A stretch of 64,000 bases of DNA, taken from positions 32,570,449 to 32,634,448 of the forward strand of contig OY292276.1 of NCBI GenBank assembly GCA_958496175.1, written 5' to 3'. Both the position numbers and the translations under genes were made by a program. The notes beneath the pieces were generated by a model. That model had not been told where the DNA came from and ran no database searches. It worked only from the letters and a program-made list of their open reading frames with translations. Positions 35,591-46,400 of the stretch are shown here, piece after piece. Within the stretch, counting starts at the first letter, position 1; each line of letters opens with the position of its first letter. The stretch is from Sisyra terminalis (lineage: Eukaryota > Arthropoda > Insecta > Neuroptera > Sisyridae).

Positions 35591-36456
35591 GGGGGCATCC
35601 ATAATTTACGTAAGACTTTTAGGGGAGAAGGGTCGAGCAAAATCTCACTTAATCTGACGTGAGGGAGGGGATGGTCTCGGCAAATATCACGTTAATTTTT
35701 TTTTCGCAAGAAACTGTAAAATTGCAAGAAAACTGAGTTAAGTTTAGTGATAAATGCTTCTCCACTAAAATATGGCTAAATCATATATAATAATTATAAT
35801 ATTGCGGCTTACTTTTATCATTACGGTTACTAGATGATAAAATTCAGATCTCCACTTTTATTAAATAAGAAAATAATACAGATTGTTTAAGATCGATTTT
35901 TTATTTTTATTTATTATTTTTCAATAAAAAAAAAATCTTTTTGAATTCAAATTGAAAATATTATATTTTTTGTGATTCACGAAGCCTAATAAAGTTACGA
36001 TACGTAACGAAATGTAGCTAATTTAAATATTAAATAAAAAAAGTGATCTTATACAACCTAAATTGTCTTCTAATTTAATTACGGTTACTGATAATAACAT
36101 GTACATGTTGTTTTTAGCAAGCACTGGATTGAATTAAAGTGAACATTTTTTTACGAATTATAATAGTTCCTATTTATTATTTGATTTCCTCATTGTGATT
36201 CTATGCTATGACATTCAAAATTTTAATTACTAGTCTTCATAAAAAAAAAATGTAAGAATATTGTATTTTCGAATAAATCTAATGTAATCGAAGCACAGAT
36301 TAAGTCATTTATATTGCAAATACGCATTTTAAAAAATCTCACGTGAGATTAGGGTAGGGGGGAGGAAATCGAACAAAATCTCACGAAATCTCACCAAGGG
36401 GGGAGGTTGGGTCGAAAAATAGCTAAAATTGTATCACGTAATTAATGGATGCCCCC
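35591..36456. mobile_element. DNA transposon/MITE family P, nested, with TTA target duplication
   Basis: The terminal inverted repeats GGGGGCATCCATAATTTACG and CACGTAATTAATGGATGCCC are bounded by TTA at 35588-35590 and 36457-36459. A 3-bp TWA duplication is the hallmark of PIF/Harbinger elements. No transposase is visible. A degraded hammerhead-like repeat lies inside at about 35890-36075, making three nested layers. Confidence 0.8.
35976..36024 (+). ncRNA. Degenerate hammerhead-like motif (core mutated)
   Basis: Clearly related to family 2 (GAAGCCTAATAAAGTTACG, loop ATAC, GTAACGAAATGTAGCTAA). The core reads CTAATAA instead of CTGAGGA and GAAAT instead of GAAAC. Stem II is intact, but the motif should be inactive. 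Confidence 0.5.
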
Positions 36457-37100
36457 TTATTACATTTTATCAACATAAGTGCAGATTTTTAATTTTTTTT
36501 CTACCAAACAGCAAGTTCAGTTTCCCGCGGGGTTAAACTATTTCATCATCTTAGACCGTAGTATATCCCTGGCAAGGTTCTTCAAATTGGGGTAGTCTAT
36601 TTCTCGTATCATCGTTTCAATCCAGGATCTCAATTAGTTATCTTTCTCGTTTCTTGGGACTTTTCAGCTACCCTTCTACAACATCAAGCATATTTCATCT
36701 TCCATTCAGAATTTGATCTTCATTTGTTCATTCACCTCTTCAGAATTTGTTCATTTGGTCGTTGTCCCTATATTGATGATAGTTTATTCTTTGTTGACTT
36801 TTCTCAAAACTTCCATACTTATGACTTGTTTTATCCATTTAATTTTTTTCATTAACATTTATTTAATTTTTATACGCATATTTATTTACTTTCTTAGTTC
36901 TTGAAGAAGATATAATAATAATACTAAAAGTTATAATTCGTAGGCTGGTTTTTATCCTTCTTACTAAAGATTCTTGGAATAAAAATAATTATACAATTAA
37001 AAAGTATAAAAGCCATACCTATAGACAAGAATAAAAGTGAAAATTTTAAATTAAATTATTAAAGCGTTTTTCACACTTCTTTTTTTTTTGTTTGAAGAAA

Positions 37101-37470
37101 TTAATTTAAAAAAAATATTTTAAATGAGTAGTAAAATCTTGGGAGGAGTTTGTCACACACATGTGACTGATTCTGGGCGGTCGTAATATTAGGGGATAGT
37201 CCAGGGGGAATAAATCCCGTTAGTATTCCGGGAACGACTGGGATCAAAGTGCCAAATAGCTTAAACGTCAGTTTTCCAAAGAGCCGCACCGAGGAATGAG
37301 TTACTAGTTTTTATTTAGTTCTGTTCATTAAATTCAAAAAAGAAACGAAAAGAAAACAATATTAGATCAAATAATAAAACGACAATTTATTTTTAAATTT
37401 TATAAATAGAAGTGCTTTTTATTTAGTATTTTAATACATTTTTGTTATACTTAATTTACAAGAAAACAGA
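37101..37470. promoter_or_regulatory. GC-richer upstream region of nautilus with an E-box
   Basis: Bases 37140-37300 are markedly richer in G+C than their surroundings. A palindromic E-box, CACATGTG at 37158-37165, lies about 305 bases before the ATG. Myogenic bHLH factors bind E-boxes and often regulate their own genes, so this may be promoter or enhancer sequence. A 62-codon minus-strand ORF overlaps it (37101-37289), so decayed coding DNA of unknown origin is the alternative. Confidence 0.3.
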
Positions 37471-40400
37471 ATGCGTTCAAACGCTGATAATGGATATGAA
37501 AGTGCCAGTATTGATAGTGGATGTGAGGGAGGTGAATTAACGGATGGGGATGAAAGTGAACATTATTGTTGCCTTCATATACAGCCGCAACAATCGTGGC
37601 GAAAATTAGATGTAACTAATCTTAATTTAAATTCTAAATTACTAACTCAAGTACGTCCCAATGATATAAATCCTGCATCACCTAGTTCTGATCACATTTT
37701 CATAAGAAAAGCAATTAGTAGAGGAAATTTTGAAAATGGACAAAACTCATCACATACCTCTGAACATAATGAATCCCGTAAATGCCTCACTTGGGCTTGT
37801 AAAACTTGCAAGAAGAAAAATGTCTCAATTGATCGACGTAAAGCGGCGACATTACGGGAAAGAAGACGTTTACGAAAGGTAAAATTATAAAAGTAAAATT
37901 AAAAACATGATTTTGATTATTAATGGTATAAAAAATTGCTAAGGTTAATGAAGCTTTCGATGTATTAAAAAAAAGAACTTGTGCAAATCCAAGTCAAAGA
38001 CTACCGAAAGTAGAAATTCTGCGAAGTGCCATTGACTACATTGAATGTCTGGAGGATTTATTACAAAACGGTCCGAACTCTCAAATCCAAACGCCTTATC
38101 GATACCAGAATAGTGGAGATAATAAAATTTCGGTAAGTCTTCGAAAATGCATTTTATTTCAGCTTTTCCTTGTGGAAAGTTAAACTCTTTTAGCTACTAA
38201 AATAGTGCTTGTTTCAGCGTTATTTAAGAGTTCCGTGAAAGTTTTGCCTTTGTACACAAATTCGTCATAACTTAATTCTTTAACTTGATCGAATTTTAAT
38301 GCGATACCAACTTTTTGGGAAACTTTTGATGTGAACATAGCACATACGGCTTGAGCGGGTTGACCATGAGGTGATTGTGGTCGATCTGTTGCAGCCAATT
38401 TTAAAGTCACTTTAGTAACACTTTCGGCTAGTTTGTTTTTTCGAAAATCAGGGTGGGTAGCCAGAAACATTAGTTCGACCACACAATCGATGTTGTATAT
38501 CTCGAAAAGATCGATTTTGCTATCGACATCAGCCATAAACATGACCAAAGCTTTAGAGCTATCGTGTTTAAAATTAGCCGGAAAAGACTCGAAAAATGGT
38601 TTTTCTCCTTTTTGTAATCGCCACTGAAATTGTTCAATAATTAGAATATTTTCATAGTTTAATTTTTGCATAGAAATACCTGAATTTTGTTGAATGCCAC
38701 ACTTGCAACTCGTCCTGTCGCCTTTTCAATAGCAGCAATAGAAACTCCATCTGCAGCAGTTGCTCTAGATAAAAGAACCAAATCTTCGATAGCTTCAGGA
38801 CTTTTGCTAACTCCCGTGGCAATTGAAACTGTTTCATTTAAGCAAAATCCGACGCGAATCACATCAAGGGCTGCTTCCAAAATTTCAGCATTTATGGTTA
38901 CAAACTCAAATCTTCCTGAAATATGTTTTGTTTAATATAAATTGCAATTATTTACCTACTACTATAATAGAAAAAGTAAGAACTTACCGTCCACTGAAGT
39001 TTCCCAAATGCGAGCCATCTTCAGTTACTAATCTTAATGGAACAATACCGTAATGTTAACTGAAATTCGATGACAAAGTTGACCTTAATTTATATTCAAA
39101 ACCAAAACTATACACTTCTCTTGCTTCGTTTATATTCGTTTTGATAAGACTTTTTGATTTCCAACTTAATAATATAAAATCGGTCTTTTATTACCAGTAA
39201 ACGAAATAACTTTTGCAGATATTACTAGTGAAGTTAACGACTGCACGACAAAGTATGATTAATATTGTTTGAATTTTTTCTAACAAAGAGATTTATACTC
39301 ACTTATCATGTGTGATAACACGATTCATATTAATGGGCAAATATGGATAATTGCTCGTCATTGGACTCTAATAATAAATTTATTATTATAATAATAATTT
39401 ATTAATCAAACTGGATTTTCTTTGATCAAATTTACATCTTCTAGAGGTTATCGTAAAGTATGATGAATAATGCTTTCAATATTTGTTTAGTGTCAAGAAA
39501 GAATATCCAAATTTATTTACTTATTATATAATCAGATTAAAGTCGTCATGTTTTAAAATCATTTATACCCGAGCTGACCAGAGCCGTCAAACATTATTAG
39601 ATTTCTTTTTCAAATCTTATATTCTCACCCAAACATTCAAAGTTTATTTTATTTTAAATGGATATAATAGGGTCAGGTATTGTCAGGTCTCAATATGAAA
39701 TTTTCGAATGCGCTCATCAACTGATAAAGATATCAAAATCAATAAATAAAAGTATTTATGGTTCATCCAAAATGTTTATGGGTAATTCTCATGACATTTC
39801 GAAGTTTTTTTCCTTTCGGTTTTTACAAAAATCCAAGCGACCTATGATGGTATTTTTTTATCTTGGAAAAACATTACTTGGGCTAGTGATGTTGATTATA
39901 ATTTTTGACCATATAAATATCTCTATAGAGTAATACATAAACAGTACCCTCAAAATCATTCCCTCACTATATTCCAAACTTGAGATTGGCACATTTTTGA
40001 ACTTTAAATAAAAAAATTTCAAAAAAAATTGTTTGCTAATTTGAATAATCAATTAAAACACAATAGACTTTCAAAACTCGTTTGAGTTTGGAATGAAAAG
40101 TAAAGAACACGTTTTCAAAAAAAAATTGTATATGTATTCCATAAAAGAAAACCATTCCTTCACACCTTTACTAACCGTCGATATATGAGCGCATCTGTAA
40201 TCATTCATGAAAATTTTTATCGATTGAATTGAACCTGATTGTTGGAATATTATACTAACGTAACAATAATACTTTAAGAGCCCAAATTTTTTTGCTCTCT
40301 ATTAAACAGTAACAGTCACAATTCAATGACGATATGGGCTATAAAAACCTTTCCTTTGCTTTGAAAATTATAAATGGCCCTTATAACTCGTCTTAAATAA

Positions 40401-43400
40401 TAAGTTTTTTCTGGGAACCTCTATATTGGTAAAATCTAGTTATACAAATACTACAATATTGATAAAAAAATTAAATTATAAAAATTATTTTTAAATTTTT
40501 TTTTTTACCTAATTTCGGAATTTGGTGAGAATTATTCTTATAAATAGTTTTACCACTATTATAATTTGTTATGCATCATGTTGGGAGCGTGAAGATGTTA
40601 AAAAATATTTTGCGTAAATAAATGTTGAATATGCATGATTACTAGTAGTAACTCGTGAAATATTCCCAACCATACTGACACAACAACTGACAAATGGTAA
40701 AAGTTGGCAATTGAATCAAACCGAAATGACAGTTGAAACAAATGACATCGATCAATTAGATCAAAGAGACAATTATTGTATTTCACTCACACGTATAAAT
40801 ATACAACCTTTGGTCTCTGTCTTTGCGTTTGCCTATTATTATATTGGCACCCTTATATTAATTTACTACTACATAAAATATCTAAAACTTTATTGTACCT
40901 ATTCATAATTACTTAAATTTGTGCTCAACTTTTCTTTTACATAAGGGATTGTTCATAAATTACGTAAATTTGGAAAAATTTTCCATTTTAAATCCCTTAT
41001 CTCATTAGTTAGACAAAATACTATATGTTTTTCTGGGTAAAATTGTATAACTTAGTATAAAAATTATAACCTCCACCCATGGTTTCATGGTTCAGTGTGC
41101 ACACAGCGGGACGCCAGATACAAGGCCCATGCACACATATATTTAAATCTTACCCATGTAACAATATTAACTATTAATTTTTGATTTTTGTTTTATCAAT
41201 TTATAAAAAAACGCTACCTAAAAGAGGAGGGAAACATTGTTTTAATAAAGAGATTATTTTTCTCATTTATAGAGCTAATTTTAAACGACTGTTATGTCTA
41301 TTCCAATTTTGTTAAATCTCACTTTCTTAAAAAATTCATTCAATTGAAAGACATGTAGATACCTAATGGATGGTGAGTATTTTTTGTTGTATTCAGTTAA
41401 ATTAATTAATTAATTAAATTATTTCTACTTAATCAAAGCCGAACTAACCCACCTTAAGACCCTAGGAATTTTCTTTTTATCATGCTTCCTTCCATCCCTA
41501 AATAAGTTATAAAGAAATAAATAAACTGAACTCTATGTATGCTTTATTTTTAAAAGTGCTTTTCAACTATCCAGTTATTTCTTATTATCAAGTGGCGTTT
41601 CTAACTAGAAGGCTCAAAATCATATTAAAAAAAATAAGAAACGTAAGGATTGGAATACGTATTTTGGACCAAATCATCAATCAAGACCACGTTGACTGAA
41701 GCTCTGCTAGTTCTAACGAATTAACGGATTGATTAAGTATTAACGAATTCATTTTGGGATTAGGATATTTATTTAATAATATAATATTCTACTGTTTGTT
41801 GTCGACAGATTATCTTATATTACCTATTTGATTAAATTGAATTCATTTAGCTGTGAATATATCATTTGATATAAAAAAATAATGGATAGTTTTTATGAAT
41901 GATTAGGGGAAGCCATCTGTTTTTGAAATAAAAATAATACAAATATTTTAAACTTAAATATTTTTATTCATATCATATATTTCTATCGGTGCTTTTCAAA
42001 GCTTTTTGAATTTGACTTTGTTACCCAATTTTGTATGTTATTTTCCTGTTCTACAATTTCACTTCAAAGTTTTAGTCAGAGCAGAGAAACCAACCTGTTC
42101 AAATTATTCAATCAATTTCAACCCAAGAATTTTATTAACATGTTCCCAATAATGTTCAGAACTCGTGAAACCGGTCGAAACCGGTCGTAAACGATTTAAT
42201 TCGTTGGTAGATATATCGTCGTCTACACCAAACGGAGACTTTATTGACATGCAAATATGGTTCATATATAACTGAAGAATATACTCATTCTCAAATACGG
42301 CTATTTCATTCATTAGGATAACCATTAACATAAAAAGAGAACTAAAACTAAAAATATAGTTTTTGTAATTAAAAAATGATTTTTTTCCCCATGGTCCAGT
42401 TGAAACCACTGAGCTGAAGACTAGAGTAAATGTGGTCCATAAGCTCAATGTTGAATTTAAATTATTGTTTTCCTTCAATTTGTCAAGTCCTCGTACCTGT
42501 TTCACAGCAAATTTCTACAAAATATATTTTTCCTTTCTAATTCGGCGTTGAAGAAGGATTACAATTGTGATGGTCGACTTGTGGACATTGAGTCAGCTTA
42601 AATTTAATTTGCTGGGTAAGAAAAATAGTTAGCAAAGTGGAGGCCCGATGGCATTCAATATTTGTTTAACAATTATATGACCAAATTCACTCTATTCTAC
42701 GTCTCAGTGGTTGAAACACCGCAGTTTTGTTTTGTCATTAAATCTATGAAAAATAAATTTATAATTTTGATCGACTGTGAACGGTAAGAGGGACCCACTC
42801 TCAAACCGTTACACAGCAAGAAATTATCTTATAATATCACATTGTTAGTTGTATATAGTTTTTTTGTATATAGCATATATTAGTTACAGGATGCAATTTT
42901 AATAAAAAAAATTGATATTTATTGCTCTAAATTTATTATGTCCGATATATGACTAATAATCTCTAAAAAAAATCCTAAATTCTAAAAGAAATAAGCAACA
43001 TTAAAAATTCATATATGTTTGGTGAAAATTTATTAAAAAAAATGTTTTTTTGACAAAATTTTAAACTAAATTTTTAACTATAATTCAGTTCGCATTTTGC
43101 CCCTTATCTTGGATAATTTTTTTTTTTTGCAAATCAGCACGTAATGACTTAACAAATATTTTTTGTTAGTGATTATTAAATTTTTTTTAAATTTAATATT
43201 TGCAACTACAAAAAGATAAATGGTTTTGCCATGTTCTTTTAATCTTTAGTATGCAAACTTCTAATGCATGTTTGTCAATATCTACAGTATATGATTGGTT
43301 ACTGCAGTTATTTTAACATAAAGTTAATACCGATTGTTATGAATTTAAAGATTACTAATTAATAATTTTTTTAATTACTGACTAAATTAACACTAATGAA

Positions 43401-46400
43401 TTACTTTCAAACTATTCAAGATCAAAATGAAGATTAAAACTAAGGTATACAAATATTTTAAGTAAAAACTATGAGAACAATATTAATTACTTATATCTAT
43501 ATATAAAATAATATCTTCTTCTGCACACTTTGGTGCCAAATATTAAAAAAAAAGTAACTTTAAAGAGCTATATATGCCTTTTAAGTTACTATCGTCTTAT
43601 AAACATAAAATGAAATCTTATTTTTACGTTTCGTTATTAGTTATAACTTTACGCAGAATAGGTGGAGCCAGACTGACCTTACGAAAAAAATATAATTTTC
43701 TTGGGAATTTAAGTCATGTTATGTTTTGATGCCTATCGAAACTTCAATATCATTTTCAATTAATAATCTATTTTATTATTTTTTACACCTCCGTTTTTAT
43801 CGAATCATTTAATTTAAGTAGTTATAATTAATTTTTAAAGAAATAAAATTCATAACTTTAAAAGAATCTATATTCTTTTTGATGACTTCAGTATTAGCAT
43901 TTTTTCTTACATAATTGCGTTCCGGTTCAATTTCTTGTTTACTATATAATATCCTCCCCCCAAATTATATTTGCCATACATTAGTCGTTACTTTACTATT
44001 GAAGAGATATCTACTTTTATACTGGTGCTTTATTATTCTTGACTGCTGCAAGTGCTGATACAATAAATGCAAAGTTGCAGCTTATAATATAATTTAATTA
44101 ATTATTTATATTTTTATGAAGATAATAAAATAATACTTAAAGCCTACTGGTCTATGTAACAGCTTCAAAGCTGGTAGGTTTTCAGGAGCAAATGTATTGC
44201 CTTTAGAAATAAGTATAAGATTGAGACATTGAAAGATATGGATATATTTCTGGGCAATATTGAAAGTTTTGCTATACCGATATAAAAATTGATCAACTTT
44301 ACCAATTGTTTGCTTGATAAAATGTATACCTAATTCTTAGTACACATTATTATATTTTGGAAGCAATTATTGCAGCTATACTTCTTTCGGCGCGTCATTA
44401 AAAGAGGAAAAATCGGCGATGCGACTTTTGTAACAGAATACGGTTATTCTTTTTATTTTTTTCATTTTCTAGCGACAAATTAATTATTCTTCCAGGTTAT
44501 AGCATTTTTTTTAAATTTATAACTGAGTAACGAGGGGGTTCTTCCGGTGACGGGTTTGTAGAAATTATTTAAAATCGATTTGCAGAAATTACTTCCTTGA
44601 CATGTTCGAATATTGCGGTAAAGTTATTTTTTTTTTATTTGAAATCGTTACAAAAATACAGAAAAGTCGTTATAATTTTAACCATAGCTACTTGAAACTT
44701 TAAACGTGTTTTCCTCAAAATAATAAATTTTAAATTTTCTTCTAACATTTCTGGAGAATGGTTTAACTGAATGAAAAATAGTCAAAATATTCCGAATACT
44801 TCTTTTCCCGCAAATTTCCGAATACTTATTATTTTAATAATAAAAATATAATTCAAAAAAAATAAAACATGAAATTGTAACCTTTTTTTAAAACTCTGCC
44901 AAAAACCCAATTTTTCATATTTAAGTCGCGGAGGATTGAGCGTCCATTTTTTCATGATACTTTCTTAAAATAATAATAAAATATAGATGAGAAAACTCAG
45001 ATCTCAGATTTTTATTAAATTAAAGAAGGAAATTCAGGTTTTTCAAGATCCGTTAGATGTTTTATTAGATTATTGTAAAGTTTCAGATCCTCAATGATGA
45101 TAAATTGGTAAAAAATATTCAGAGGACTAGGATCAAATAATAATCAGTCAAAACTATTTATTACATTCGCGACGTTTCGGCCCGGTTATTGAGCCTTCCT
45201 CAGGCGTTCGTAAATAATCGCTTTAACCTTGTTAAAAACAATCATTGTCCATTCATTTTTATACGGTACAGTTGGTAAAAACAATCATAAAACTCCCAAG
45301 ATACACAACATTTTTTTCAGTAAAATATATAAAATAAAATTTCAACAAAAACAATTAAAAATTAGTTAAAGAATGACGTTAATTTAAATAACGTCAGTTA
45401 ACAATAGTTTAAATTTTTTAAATTAACGTCATTCTTTAACTAATTTTTAATTGTTTTTGCTGAAATTTTATTTTATATATTTTACTGAAAAAAATGTTGT
45501 GTATCTTGGGAGTTTTATGATTGTTTTTACCAACTGTACCGTATAAAAATGAATGGACAATGATTGTTTTTAACAAGGTTAAAGCGATTATTTACGAACG
45601 CCTGAGGAAGGCTCAATAACCGGGCCGAAACGTCGCGAATGTAATAAATAGTTTTGACTGATTATTATTTGATCCTAGTCCTCTGAATATTTTTTACCAA
45701 TTTATCATCATTGAGGATCTGAAACTTTACAATAATCTAATAAAACATCTAACGGATCTTGAAAAACCTGAATTTCCTTCTTTAATTTAATAAAAATCTG
45801 AGATCTGAGTTTTCTCATCTATATTTTATTATTATTTTAAGAAAGTATCATGAAAAAATGGACGCTCAATCCTCCGCGACTTAAATATGAAAAATTGGGT
45901 TTTTGGCAGAGTTTTAAAAAAAGGTTACAATTTCATGTTTTATTTTTTTTGAATTATATTTTTATTATTAAAATAATAAGTATTCGGAAATTTGCGGGAA
46001 AAGAAGTATTCGGAATATTTTGACTATTTTTCATTCAGTTAAACCATTCTCCAGAAATGTTAGAAGAAAATTTAAAATTTATTATTTTGAGGAAAACACG
46101 TTTAAAGTTTCAAGTAGCTATGGTTAAAATTATAACGACTTTTCTGTATTTTTGTAACGATTTCAAATAAAAAAAAAATAACTTTACCGCAATATTCGAA
46201 CATGTCAAGGAAGTAATTTCTGCAAATCGATTTTAAATAATTTCTACAAACCCGTCACCGGAAGAACCCCCTCGTTACTCAGTTGTGTATCTTGGGAGTT
46301 TTATGATTGTTTTTACCAACTGTACCGTATAAAAATGAATGGACAATAATTGTTTTTAACAAGGTTAAAGCGATTATTTACGAACGCCTGAGGAAGGCTC

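Larger units (their letters stand above)
35276..36510. mobile_element. MITE family T, split by a nested family P element
   Basis: The left part (35276-35590) has GAGTATTGATAAAATGCAC near its start. The right part (36457-36510) resumes with CATTTTATCAACATAAG. Between them sits 35591-36456 with a TTA duplication on both sides. The inner palindrome (AGGCGATATCAGCCAATTAA) is shared with 58050-58391. Confidence 0.8.
44521..46284. repeat. Near-perfect palindrome with 865-bp arms
   Basis: Left arm 44521-45385 is the reverse complement of right arm 45420-46284 around a 34-bp spacer. The base-to-base mirror holds from the innermost AATGACGTTAATTT to the outermost AACTGAGTAACGAGG without net indels. 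I saw one substitution (GTTGAAA versus GCTGAAA). Each arm holds one hammerhead-like motif at mirrored positions. No ORF of note is present. It lies in nautilus intron 2. Confidence 0.95.

Noticed and set aside
37101..37289. 62-codon minus ORF upstream of nautilus as a gene
   Set aside because: It is short, has no recognisable motif and no splice partners. I keep the region only as a possible regulatory stretch.
38433..38935. Plus-strand ORFs of 64 and 82 codons
   Set aside because: They are antisense to GNAT exons 2 and 3, which fit a conserved protein in phase.
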